Source: an uncultured Clostridium sp.
GTDB taxonomy: Bacteria; Bacillota; Clostridia; TANB77; CAG-508
Assembly (NCBI GenBank): GCA_947575605.1
Contig: CANPNZ010000005.1
Location: forward strand, 1-64,000
Length of the DNA: 64,000 nt
Reading direction: 5' to 3'
The position numbers were made by a program, and so were the translations under genes. Shown piece after piece: positions 10,420-21,045 of the stretch; position 1 is the first letter of the stretch, and every line of letters starts with the position of its first letter. The notes beneath the pieces are model-generated. The model saw only the letters and a program-made list of their open reading frames with translations, made no database searches and had not been told where the DNA came from.

Positions 10420-10616
10420 TATTGTATTAATATAAATATAATAGATTTATATTGATACTTTTATAGGTCCTCCAGCATTACGTTTTAATTTAAATATAGT
10501 AGAATGTAAATTCGGCATCTTCGCGTTGACATCCAAGTGCAAACAATTTTAATATAAATATAATAGAAATCTAAACGGAAGTTTAGTAATAAATAAAAAA
10601 GAAGAGAGAGAAAAAT

Positions 10617-11063
10617 ATGATAAGAATAGGAAAGAAATTAGAGGGAATACCATACACAAAAAGATTAGGAGCTTATGCAATCATACAACGAGAAGAAGAT
10701 AATAAAGTAGCGATAGCAACAGCCGACGGATATTATTTTTTTCTTGGTGGAGGAATAGAAGAAGGAGAGACAGAAATAGAAGCATTAAGAAGGGAATTAA
10801 TGGAGGAATCGGGATATAGTATTAAAAACATTAACTATTTTGATAAAGTTACTTCTTGGGCTGATGGAGGAGATAGGGGGCCATTAGATATGACGGCGAC
10901 AATCTATCTTGCACAATTTGATAAAAAAGTTGTCACACCAATTGAAACAGATCATAAGGTTTTATGGATTGAGCCAGAAGAATATAAGGATAAATTGTAT
11001 CATGAGTATCAAAGGTATATATTAGATAAATATAAAGAATTAAAGAAAATAACAAAAAATTGA
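10617..11063 (+). CDS. NUDIX hydrolase
   Basis: 148 aa; Nudix box GGGIEEGETEIEALRRELMEESG. Confidence 0.9.
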   Translation: MIRIGKKLEGIPYTKRLGAYAIIQREEDNKVAIATADGYYFFLGGGIEEGETEIEALRRELMEESGYSIKNINYFDKVTSWADGGDRGPLDMTATIYLAQFDKKVVTPIETDHKVLWIEPEEYKDKLYHEYQRYILDKYKELKKITKN

Positions 11064-11189
11064 TTTATACAAAAAAATGAACCATTTGATAAATTAAATG
11101 AAATGCAAATTTGATTCAAAATAGAGAATGATTTGCATTTCGTTGCAAATTATTTAAAAACATAGTATAATGATAATGGAGGTGACAAT

Positions 11190-12377
11190 ATGATAGAAAG
11201 AAAGCAATATTTAGAAAAATTAGAAAAATGGAAAGACAAAGATTTAATAAAAGTTGTAACAGGAATAAGAAGATGTGGAAAATCAACTTTATTTGAATTA
11301 TATATTGATTATCTAAAAAGTATAGGAATAGAAGATAATCATATAATATCAATCAATCTTGAAAATCCAGACAATGAATTTGATGGTTATAAAGAGTTAT
11401 ATAAATATGTAAAAGAACAAATAAAAGATAAAAAGCAATATTATGTGTTTTTAGATGAAATTCAAAATATTTCAGAGTTTCAAAAAGCAGTGGATGGACT
11501 TTATATTATAAAAAACGTAGATGTATATATAACAGGTTCTAATGCCTATTTATTATCTGGAGAATTAGCAACATTATTAACGGGAAGATATATAGAAATA
11601 AAAATGTATCCATTATCATTTGAAGAATATCTAAGTTATTACGAAAAAGAAGCAGATGAAAAGATATATTTAAATTATATTAATAGAAGTTCATTTCCAT
11701 ACGCTTTAAAGTTAGAAGAAGAGTCAGAAATAGATGATTATTTAGATGCTTTATATAATACAATAATTTTGAAAGATGTGGCACAAAGAAAAAAAATAGC
11801 TGATACATCAATGCTTAGAACAGTTACTAAATTTATGTTCGATAATATTGGAAATTGTTTATCTATAAAGAAAATAGCTGATACATTAACTTCAGACGGT
11901 AGGTCTATATCGGTTCATACCGTTGAAAGTTATTTAGAGGCATTAGTTGAAAGCTATGTATTTAATAAAGTTTCAAGATTTGATGTGAAAGGAAAACAAT
12001 ATTTGCAATCAGGAGAAAAGTATTATGCAACTGATGTAACAATGAGATATGCGTTATTAGGAAGAAGAAATATAGATGTCGGTCATATATTAGAAAACGT
12101 TGTATATATTGAACTTATAAGAAGAGGTTATAAAGTATATATTGGAAAAACAGGAGAGAAGGAGATAGATTTTGTGGCAGAAAATAAAGATGGATTTACT
12201 TATTTTCAAGTTGCCTATACAACAAGGGAAAAGGCAACGCTAGAAAGAGAACTAGCACCATTACAAGATGTAAATAATCATTATCCTAAATATATTCTTA
12301 CAATGGATATCGATCCAATAGCCGATTATGATGGAATAAAGAAAATTAATGTCTTAGATTGGCTATTACAAAAGTAA
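11190..12377 (+). CDS. AAA+ ATPase with DUF4143-type C-terminus (COG1373)
   Basis: 395 aa; Walker A GIRRCGKST; YVFLDEIQNI; C-terminal EIDFVAENKDG nuclease-like region. Confidence 0.88.
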   Translation: MIERKQYLEKLEKWKDKDLIKVVTGIRRCGKSTLFELYIDYLKSIGIEDNHIISINLENPDNEFDGYKELYKYVKEQIKDKKQYYVFLDEIQNISEFQKAVDGLYIIKNVDVYITGSNAYLLSGELATLLTGRYIEIKMYPLSFEEYLSYYEKEADEKIYLNYINRSSFPYALKLEEESEIDDYLDALYNTIILKDVAQRKKIADTSMLRTVTKFMFDNIGNCLSIKKIADTLTSDGRSISVHTVESYLEALVESYVFNKVSRFDVKGKQYLQSGEKYYATDVTMRYALLGRRNIDVGHILENVVYIELIRRGYKVYIGKTGEKEIDFVAENKDGFTYFQVAYTTREKATLERELAPLQDVNNHYPKYILTMDIDPIADYDGIKKINVLDWLLQK

Positions 12378-12547
12378 TATTAAAATGAATAATTGATAAG
12401 TGGGATATATTAACAGCATGTATTTTACTTATTCTTGCAAGTATATTTTTTATATGTGATTATACTAAGAATAAAAAGAACCATATTTAAATATAACTTA
12501 TCTGTAACTTGCTTTGTTTCATACTGTTAATAAATTCCCAATGGATA

Positions 12548-12727
12548 TTAATAAATCCAAACCATTACATTAGAGAAGATAACGGTAATAACAGAAAAAA
12601 CAATTACAACAATACCACCAGTTTTATTTTGTATCGTATTTATTTCATATAAAGCATATCCAATAGCCTTTAGCAAAATATAAAGACTAATGATTAAAAA
12701 TAATACATGATAAACAAGAGTTAACAA
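12548..12727 (-). CDS. Small two-TM protein (59 aa), candidate germinant-receptor D-type subunit
   Basis: TTG start with GGAGGAA RBS; (M)LTLVYHVLFLIISLYILLKAIGYALYEINTIQNKTGGIVVIVFSVITVIFSNVMVWIY; directly downstream of gerA-gerB-gerC. Confidence 0.6.
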   Translation of the reverse strand: MLTLVYHVLFLIISLYILLKAIGYALYEINTIQNKTGGIVVIVFSVITVIFSNVMVWIY

Positions 12728-12751
12728 AACAATTCCTCCATTTCTGTTTGT

Positions 12752-13975
12752 TTACGTTTCCGTAATTAACATACTTGACTTAATAGAAGTATCAATATTT
12801 ACATCAAAAAAAGCATTTTGATAATTATTACGCCAATTATAATGATCGAAATCTTGTGTGGTAAAAAAATTGCTTAAAGCATATTTTCCAAAACCATTAA
12901 TATCAGATTTAAATTCTTTTGAAGTTTTATAGAGATAATCACAAAATACGGACTCTAGATATTTATTACAAGTTTGTGATATATCATCTAAAATAGCAGG
13001 GTCTAAATATTGTGAATTATTGGACATAGAGTAAATTCTACCAGTAAATTTAGCATTAACTTTGATATAAGGGGAAGAGTTAGAAGTGTCTATATCAATA
13101 GAGGTAGAACCTTGAGGGTATAAATAAATGTCTATATAACTATTAATGTCATCTGGATCAGGAAGAGAAATTAAGAAGCGGTCTACTTTATTGGTAATAG
13201 CTAGTAAGGTAGTTGATTCTAAAGCACATAGTTCACCTACTAATTTATCATCCTTAAAAGCTGCAATACCAATGTTTTCAGCACCATTTTCTCCTTCAAT
13301 TGGAGTTTGATTGGATTTTACGTTGTAGTTTTCTTGAATATGATTATTTCCTTGATTTTCTGGTTTCTCTGTTGAGATTCCACCTAATATAGCAATGGGA
13401 TCACAAGTTTTACAAATAATGGCATTAAAAAAGTCTCCAATCGTAGCATTTGGTTTAAAACCAGTATATTTACTAGAGTTAGTAAATATTTCATAATATT
13501 TTGAGATTAAATTTTCAAGCTCTGGAGAAGTCTCTTCCATGTAAAACTTAGCATTGCATTTACTAACTACAATATTAGCAGAAGGTCTTATTTGTGTATC
13601 ATTAATCAAGGTGTAAATTTCTTCTGAAATACCTTCTTCAGCAAGCTCTTCTGAAAAGATAATAACCTTACAATGAGAAAGATTAATTTCTTTTCCCATA
13701 TAGCTGTCCATCAAATTAATGGCTGTACTAAGAGAAGGAGCGGTTACCGAATCCATAACAGTAGGTGTTTTTTCTGTCGATCCAGATTCCGTTGATTTGG
13801 AAGTAGTAGAGAATTGAAAACTTACCTCCAAATTATTATCTTCTCCTTTATCAATGCCAATCGCAAGCACATAAGCTAAATTATCTATACTAAGTGATAG
13901 ATAAGAGCTAGAAAAAGCTATTACAAAAACAATAATTAAAATAAAAATAAATAAATTTCGTACCAGTTTATTCAA
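12752..13975 (-). CDS. Ger(x)C family spore germination protein
   Basis: 407 aa; GerC-type lipoprotein family layout, adjacent to gerB/gerA. Confidence 0.88.
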   Translation of the reverse strand: MNKLVRNLFIFILIIVFVIAFSSSYLSLSIDNLAYVLAIGIDKGEDNNLEVSFQFSTTSKSTESGSTEKTPTVMDSVTAPSLSTAINLMDSYMGKEINLSHCKVIIFSEELAEEGISEEIYTLINDTQIRPSANIVVSKCNAKFYMEETSPELENLISKYYEIFTNSSKYTGFKPNATIGDFFNAIICKTCDPIAILGGISTEKPENQGNNHIQENYNVKSNQTPIEGENGAENIGIAAFKDDKLVGELCALESTTLLAITNKVDRFLISLPDPDDINSYIDIYLYPQGSTSIDIDTSNSSPYIKVNAKFTGRIYSMSNNSQYLDPAILDDISQTCNKYLESVFCDYLYKTSKEFKSDINGFGKYALSNFFTTQDFDHYNWRNNYQNAFFDVNIDTSIKSSMLITET

Positions 13976-13998
13976 AATAATTCTCCTTTTAGCTAGAT

Positions 13999-15108
13999 TT
14001 ATGCTTCTGATTCAGAAGTCGTATTTTTTTGTTTCTTTTTTAATAAATTTGCCAAAATCAAAATGCTCATTCCTAAGAAAAAGATAATTCCCAAAACTAG
14101 ATAAGGATAGACTTGGCTTTCAAATTTAGAGGATATGGCATAATTTTTAGGAACTAGGGTGATACCAAAAATGAAAAGACCAAAAATATCAATTAAAGGT
14201 TTTTTGGTTTCAATATTGGTAAGCTTTTTAAAGATACTCATAGCAAATTTGCTAGTGATACTTAAATAGCAGGCAAAGGCTAAAATCCAAATGAGTAAGA
14301 AGATAGATTCCAATCTTTGAAAGAAACTACCAAATTCAATATATCTAGTGGCATTATATAAAGGCGTAATTTCATTTGTGTTAATAAAAAAGGAAAACAT
14401 AAATAAAAGAGTGGAAACACATAAAATCAAGTAAACAGCAGATATGCCAATAGATACTAAGGCAATTTTTTTCATTTTTTCTGGTTCTTTTAAGTAAGGT
14501 GGTAAAAAGTACAAATAAGCAATTCCACCAAAGGCAGCTAAGTTGCCAAGCCCTAATACAAAAGTATTAAATAATCCATCACCAAAAATAGGAAAGGCTC
14601 TTTGAGGAACAAATTTATTCATATTAGCAAAAAATAGAAATACAATGCTAGCTAGAACAAGAGGAACAATTAATAAATTGGTTTTTAAAGAAGCATTAAA
14701 ATTAAGTCTGTTGACTGTACAAAGGGCAAGGATGAACAAAGCAAGGATGAAGATAATATTTGTCATAGGAAAGTAGATGATTTTTAGACTTTCGCAAAAG
14801 TTTCTAATCATAATGCTAGAACTAACCAAAAAATATAATATAAAGATGATACCAACTATGTTTTTAAAAACTTTACCACCTAAATATTCAGAAATATCAA
14901 TAAGGTCAGAGCCACCAAAATTTTTCATTAGTCGAACAACTAAATAAGAAAAAATAATGGCTATGGTACTAACAAAAATTAAATTAATGATAGTTGCTGA
15001 TTTAGTAGAAACTAAAATGTCTCTTGGTAAGGCAGAGATGGTGTGTGTTACAATTATGATAAGAACAATCATAATTGCCTCTGTTGTTCCTATTTTTGAT
15101 TTTGTCAT
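13999..15108 (-). CDS. GerAB/ArcD/ProY family spore germination permease
   Basis: 369 aa, multi-TM; EAIMIVLIIIVTHTISALPRDI; ger operon. Confidence 0.9.
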   Translation of the reverse strand: MTKSKIGTTEAIMIVLIIIVTHTISALPRDILVSTKSATIINLIFVSTIAIIFSYLVVRLMKNFGGSDLIDISEYLGGKVFKNIVGIIFILYFLVSSSIMIRNFCESLKIIYFPMTNIIFILALFILALCTVNRLNFNASLKTNLLIVPLVLASIVFLFFANMNKFVPQRAFPIFGDGLFNTFVLGLGNLAAFGGIAYLYFLPPYLKEPEKMKKIALVSIGISAVYLILCVSTLLFMFSFFINTNEITPLYNATRYIEFGSFFQRLESIFLLIWILAFACYLSITSKFAMSIFKKLTNIETKKPLIDIFGLFIFGITLVPKNYAISSKFESQVYPYLVLGIIFFLGMSILILANLLKKKQKNTTSESEA

Positions 15109-15127
15109 AAGTTGACTCCTTTCGTTT

Positions 15128-16835
15128 TTATTTATGATATTTCCACTTCATAGAAATTTTAGCCTGATCTTTTTCTCTTTTAGAAGCAATATAAGAAGGA
15201 CGATATTCTCTTTTCCAAATAGGATTTAATAAGTAGCCATTTCCTTTTGAATTGGTACTAGGAGCAAAAGGGGTTGTATAAGAAACCCCGAAAGATCGAA
15301 GACTACAAACCAAGCTAATATAAACAAATAATCCTAAGCCAATTCCTAAAAATCCAGCCATGAAACCAAGTAGAACAAAGACAAATCGGAAAAATCGTAA
15401 GTGAAATCCGAAAGAGAAATCAGGAATAGCAAAAGAAGCAATACCAGTCATAGCTACAATAATAATTAGAATGGGACTAACAATACCAGCACTAACAGCA
15501 GCTTGTCCTAGAACTAGAGCTCCAACAATTCCAATGGTTGGTCCAATGGCAGAGGGGACACGAAGACCAGCTTCACGAATTAGCTCAAAGGAAATTTCCA
15601 TCAATAATATTTCTACAATAATAGGAAAAGGTACATTTTCCCTAGAACTTAGAATGGAGTAGAGTAGACCAGTGGGCAGTATTTCTTGATGAAAAGAAGA
15701 TAAAGCAACGTAAAGACCTGGTAAAAGTAAGGTGATAAAAGCTGCTAGAAATCTAAGGCCACGTAAGAAATTAGCAAAATCTACTTTCGTATTCGTGTCT
15801 TCTGGAGAAGTTAAAAAATCAATCAAAATAGCAGGCATAATGATACCATAAGGCGTTCCATTGACAATGACAACGACTCTTCCTTTTAATAAAAATTTAC
15901 TTGCTTTATCAGGTCTTTCCGTAGAAATCATTTCGGGAATGCCTAAAGCATTGGATTCTACTAATAATTGTTCTAGTTCACCAGCCGATAATAGAGAATC
16001 AATATCTAAGTTATTTAAACGGTATTTTACCTCATTTACTAAATCTGAATTGGTGATATTTTTCATATAACAGACGGCACATTTCGTTTTTGTAATTTTA
16101 CCAACTTCTAAATTTTCAATAATTAAATTTTCATTATTTACAATTCTTCGAATTAAAGAAGTATTGGTTCTAATGTTTTCAACAAAAGCTTCATGAGGTC
16201 CTTTGATGACAATTTCATTATTAGGACTGTCTACACTTCTTTGTTTAAATCCTTTTACTTCAATGTCAAGAGCTAAATTTAAGGTGTCAACAAATAAAGC
16301 ACAATTTCCGTGAATTAATACCATTTGCTACGGCATCAAAATCAGTTACTTCTTTAACCGCATTTTGTGGCATTAGACATCCCATTAAGTAATTGGATAA
16401 ATCGAATTTTTTTACTTTACGAACCGTAATGTTATTAGCAACTGCTTCTGATATGACTTTGTTTTGTGTTCCATCATATAGATTACTTTTATTTCGTAAC
16501 ATTAGGGGTTCTAAAATGAATTTATCCATAATTTCAGAATCCACCATTCCATCAATATAGACTAAGAAAGCATTGTATTGCTTTCCTCTCGCATTAATGG
16601 TGAATTGTCTTAGGATAACATCACTGTTGATGAGAAGATTGTATTTGGTTCTCATATATTCCAGATTTACATTTAAACTAGGAAAGATGTTTACTTTTTC
16701 CTCTGGTTCTTGGACTTGGTTGTCATTTGTTTCGGTTGTTTGCGTATCTTCTGGTAAACTGAAGTTATAGTCTACGGGAGGAGTGTAAGCAAACATAGAG
16801 TAAAATAAATTTTTAAAATCCATAGTTTTCTCCAT
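15128..16835 (-). CDS. Spore germination protein GerA family, requires +1 shift at CGG 16308-16310
   Basis: ORFs 16287-16835 and 15128-16324 are the N- and C-terminal parts; skipping one C gives ANGINSGNCALFVDTLNLALDIEVKGF. Confidence 0.92.
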
Positions 16836-16840
16836 TATTT

Positions 16841-16962
16841 TTTTATATTCTAGGAAAGTTCGATTAAAAGTAGAAACATTCCTTAGAAGATAGTTATGCG
16901 AATGCTACAAATTCTTAAAACCTTTGTTTTTTAGAATTTGTTAATCCGCTTTTCATAATTTT
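16841..16962. repeat. Dispersed repeat, copy 1 (ttttatattctaggaaagttcg ... agaatttgttaatccg)
   Basis: Shares blocks with 58696-58786. Confidence 0.65.
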
Positions 16963-17184
16963 TAATAGTATTTGTAAAAAAATACAAAATATACTATTAA
17001 ATATTTTTTTGAAAAAAGAAATAAATTAAAAAACCGAAACTTAAATAAAAAAGTTATTGACAAGTAGGTAAATATGATATAAAATACAAACAATAGTTCT
17101 ATAATAAATTTGTAATAGAGGAAGAAGAAAAAGTAGTAATAAATATAGTAAGAACTAAAATTTATTAGAAAAGGATGTGTTCTT

Positions 17185-18140
17185 ATGAACGAAAAAAATG
17201 AAATTATTTTATTTGAAAATCAAGGAGTAAAATTAGAAGTAAATCTAAAAGATGAAACGGTATGGCTTACACAAGAACAAATGTCAAAACTATTTGAAAA
17301 AGCTAAATCTACTATTAATGAACATATAAAAAATATATATAAAGAGGAAGAATTAGTAGAAACTGAAACAATGACTAAATTCGGAAATTCCTAATTTGCT
17401 GATAAACCAACTAATTATTATAATTTAGATATGATTATATCTGTTGGATATCGCGTAAAATCAAAAAATGGTATTTTATTTAGAAAATGGGCTACTAAGA
17501 TTTTAAAAGATTACATGTTAAAAGGATATGCAGTAAATCAGAAAAGATTAGAATATTTAGAAAAGACAATAAAACTAATAGATATAGCAAATAGAATAGA
17601 TGAAAGATTAGAAGGAAATGACGCAAAAGAAATATTAAAAGTAATTGGAGATTATTCAAAAGCACTTGATTTACTTGATGATTATGACCATAGAACATTA
17701 AAGAAAATAGACGGAAATATAGATGAAAGAAAAATAGAATATAGCGAATGTAGGGAAGTAATAAATAAGTTAAGATTTAAAGAAGAAAGTTCGTTATTTG
17801 CAGTAGAAAGAGATAAAGGATTAGAATCCATTATAGGTAATATTTATCAAAGTTTTGGAGGAGAGGATATTATAAAAGTGTAGAGGAAAAAGGAGCAAAT
17901 TTCTTATATTTGATAGTCAAAAACCATGTATTTGCAGATGGAAATAAACGAATTGCAGCTACTTTATTTATATACTTTTTGAACTTTTATGGTATATTAT
18001 ACAAAAATGGAAAGCAAACAATAGATAACAATACTTTAGCAGCACTGACATTATTAATAGCAGAATCTAATCCAAAAGAAAAAGAAGTTATTATAGATTT
18101 AGTAATGAATTTTTTGAGTAATGATTCCTATACATTATGA
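17185..18140 (+). pseudogene. RhuM/Fic-like protein pseudogene
   Basis: Three collinear ORF pieces; in-frame TAA in KFGNS-TAA-FADKPTNYYNLDMIISVGYRV and a 1-nt deletion near 17874 (gatattataaaagtgtag) before the VKNHVFADGNKRIAA piece. Confidence 0.8.
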
Positions 18141-18249
18141 CAAATAAGATTGTAAAAAATTCATATAAAAAAGAAATAAAGAAAATGCAATTAAGACATT
18201 AAGCAAGTAAGATAGCAACTTAAGATTTAGAGAAAGGGGAAGAAAGAGG

Positions 18250-18900
18250 ATGCCAAAAATGAAAATAGCAAAACCACAAAATATAGAGTTAGAGAATCTT
18301 ATAAAAATAGACAATTTATTAAATATGTTAAAAGATGAAGAAGAAATCGAAAATATTACGATTGAAAATAAGAAAGAAGAAAAGATAACATGTAAAGATA
18401 TTACCATAAGGAAAGCGATCATAAACAAGGTAGAAATTATAGAAAGCAATTTAGAAAAAAACACTTTTATGGATATTGAATTCAACCATTGCAATTTTTC
18501 CAATACTTCCTTTGAAAATAGCACTTTTATAAGATGTGAATTCAATAATTGTAAGTTAACAGGTTGTAATTTTATAGAAAGTAGAATAGATCATGTAAGT
18601 TTTATAGAAACCAATATGGATTATAGTAACTTATCAATGGCTCGTATGGAAAATGTTTTATTTGAAAATACAGGATTAAGAAATAGTAGTTTTGAAGAAA
18701 ATAGGATAAAAGATATACTATTAAAACAAGCGGATTTAACACAGACGCAATTCTTTAAAACATCTTTAAAAGAAATCGACTTTTCAGATAGTATCATAGA
18801 AGGCATTATTGTTAGTATATCTGATATAAAAGGTGCCATTATTAATCCCTTGCAAGCACTTGATTTAATTGGATTAATGGGAATAAAAATAAAAGAATAA
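18250..18900 (+). CDS. Pentapeptide-repeat-like protein
   Basis: 216 aa; repeated (N/D/S)(F/L)xxx units (FNHCNFSNTSFENSTFIRCEFNNCKLTGCNF). Confidence 0.8.
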   Translation: MPKMKIAKPQNIELENLIKIDNLLNMLKDEEEIENITIENKKEEKITCKDITIRKAIINKVEIIESNLEKNTFMDIEFNHCNFSNTSFENSTFIRCEFNNCKLTGCNFIESRIDHVSFIETNMDYSNLSMARMENVLFENTGLRNSSFEENRIKDILLKQADLTQTQFFKTSLKEIDFSDSIIEGIIVSISDIKGAIINPLQALDLIGLMGIKIKE

Positions 18901-18975
18901 TAGCTTCCTATTTGTTAGACTTTTTCGAGTTTGTATGATATAATAAAAAAGGAGATCAAACAAAGGAGAAATGTT

Positions 18976-20100
18976 ATGAAAAGTAGAATAACAACAATTA
19001 TCATGACAATTGTCATACTTTTAATTGTTAGTGTTTTTGCATTATTTGGAGTCATTTTTTGGAATGAATGGAAAAGACTAGAAACTTCAGCACAACCAGA
19101 AAAGGTAAAAACAATCATTTCTGGAAATGCCAATACCATAGATCAAGACATTCAAACATCACAAATATTAGAGAATCCATTTAATGATTTAAAAGATGGA
19201 GATAAAAAAGCAAATGAAATAGATTATTCTCATGTAACCATTAATAAATATTTTTATAACCAATTAGATGAATATGCTAAAACCATATACAAAGCTTTTG
19301 AAAGCAACAAAGAAAATATGAAAACAGGAACTTATAAAGTAGAACTAGGAAATTCTTTTAGTCCTTTGCTAAAAGAAAGTAATGGGCAAGACTTATTAGG
19401 GGAATATTATCAGTCAGCCATTGAAGCCTATACTTATGACAACCCAGATGTATTTTATTTAAGTCCTAACAAAATGTATCTAAACATTGAAACTACGACA
19501 AAAGGAAAAAATGTTACTTATGGGGTATATATTAATAGTGGAAATGAGGACAATTATTTGATTGATGACTTTTCTTCCCAAGAAGAAGTGGAAAATGCCA
19601 TTAATAAGATAGAACAGGTTAGAAACCAAATTTTACAAAACAGAAGCTCAGATACTTATGATAATATAAAAATGGTACATGATTATCTAGTAGACAATAT
19701 CCAATATGATACTACCATTTCTAAAAGTAATATCTACAACATTTATGGTGCTATGATAAATGGTGAGGCAGTATGTGAAGGATATGCAAGGAGTTTTAAA
19801 TATTTAATGGATTCACTTAGAATACCATGTACATTAGTAATTGGAAAAGGTACCAATTCAGATGGAGAAACTGAAAATCATGCTTGGAATTATGTACAAA
19901 TAGAGGAACGTTGGTATGCTGTGGATAGTACGTGGGATGATCCTGTGTCTATTACAGGATGGGTGAGCCAAAGTTCAAAATATCGTTATTTCCTAAAAGG
20001 TTCAAATGATATGATAAGAGATCATATACCAAGTGGACAGTTTACCGAAGGAGGTAAGATGTTTAGCTATCCACCATTGAGTAGTTCTAATTATGAATAA
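18976..20100 (+). CDS. Transglutaminase-like domain protein
   Basis: GEAVCEGYARSFKYLMD / NHAWNYVQIEERWYAVDSTWDDP; N-terminal TM; start placed at 18976. Confidence 0.88.
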   Translation: MKSRITTIIMTIVILLIVSVFALFGVIFWNEWKRLETSAQPEKVKTIISGNANTIDQDIQTSQILENPFNDLKDGDKKANEIDYSHVTINKYFYNQLDEYAKTIYKAFESNKENMKTGTYKVELGNSFSPLLKESNGQDLLGEYYQSAIEAYTYDNPDVFYLSPNKMYLNIETTTKGKNVTYGVYINSGNEDNYLIDDFSSQEEVENAINKIEQVRNQILQNRSSDTYDNIKMVHDYLVDNIQYDTTISKSNIYNIYGAMINGEAVCEGYARSFKYLMDSLRIPCTLVIGKGTNSDGETENHAWNYVQIEERWYAVDSTWDDPVSITGWVSQSSKYRYFLKGSNDMIRDHIPSGQFTEGGKMFSYPPLSSSNYE

Positions 20101-20135
20101 TTTTAGAAATAAGAATGAAATGAGAGAATAATAAT

Positions 20136-20996
20136 ATGTCAGATAAAATGAATGTAATTTTAGATACCGATACCTATAATGAATGTGATGATCAATTTGC
20201 ACTTTCTTATTTATTAAAATCACAAAAGAAATTTAACATAGAAGCTATTACAGTAGCCCCCTATCATAGGGACAATGGAATATCCATACAAGAAGGAACG
20301 GAGAAGAGCTATCAAGAGATTATCAAGATTTGTAATTGGTTAAATTTTGATACCACTGGAAAAGTATTCAGAGGTTCAACCAATTATATAGGAGAGGGAT
20401 ATCAAGAAAAAAATGAGGCTGTTAATAAAATAATAGAAATAGCCAATAAAAATGATAAGACTTATCTATTAGCCATAGGAGCAATAACGAATATAGCAAG
20501 AGCAATCCAGGAGGAACCTAAAATAATAGATAAAATAGAAGTAATTTGGCTTGGTGGTAATAGTTTATTAAGTAAGGATAATAAAGAATTTAATTTTAAA
20601 CAAGATGTACAAGCAGTAAAGATAGTATTAGCATCCAAAGTAAAACTTACCATCATACCTTGTAAAAATGTAGCTTCTAATTTAAGAACTTCCATTTATG
20701 AATTAGAGCATTTTTTGAAAGGAAAAAGTGAATTATGCAATTATTTATGTCAGAGATTTTATAAGGATGGAGTGCATGGCATACAGGAAAGAAGAGTTAT
20801 CTGGGATATTAGTGTAATTGCGTATATGATAAATAAAGATTGGTTTGAGAGTAGTTCTATTAGTTGCCCTAATATTAAAGAGGATACTTCTTATAAACTG
20901 ACAGAGAATAAACACAAAATAACAATGGTTCATGATTTAAAAGTAGATGAAATTTTTAAGGATCTGTTTGAAAAGTTGGGGGGCAATCAAGTATGA
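20136..20996 (+). CDS. Nucleoside hydrolase (IUNH-like)
   Basis: 286 aa; VILDTDTYNECDDQFAL. Confidence 0.88.
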   Translation: MSDKMNVILDTDTYNECDDQFALSYLLKSQKKFNIEAITVAPYHRDNGISIQEGTEKSYQEIIKICNWLNFDTTGKVFRGSTNYIGEGYQEKNEAVNKIIEIANKNDKTYLLAIGAITNIARAIQEEPKIIDKIEVIWLGGNSLLSKDNKEFNFKQDVQAVKIVLASKVKLTIIPCKNVASNLRTSIYELEHFLKGKSELCNYLCQRFYKDGVHGIQERRVIWDISVIAYMINKDWFESSSISCPNIKEDTSYKLTENKHKITMVHDLKVDEIFKDLFEKLGGNQV

Positions 20997-21010
20997 GATA
21001 TAAAAAGAAA

Positions 21011-21045
21011 GCGGACATTCGTTACAATGTCCGATAGTTTTATAA
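21011..21045. terminator. Convergent terminator between nucleoside hydrolase and spoIVA
   Basis: cggacattcgttacaatgtccg hairpin followed by T-rich sequence. Confidence 0.65.

Noticed and set aside
10427-10566. CRISPR array
   Set aside because: Only three imperfect, very AT-rich repeats of about 18 nt; no cas genes.
17185-18140. Programmed recoding in the RhuM/Fic-like gene
   Set aside because: Two different lesion types (nonsense and deletion), no CGG, accessory gene: ordinary pseudogene is simpler.
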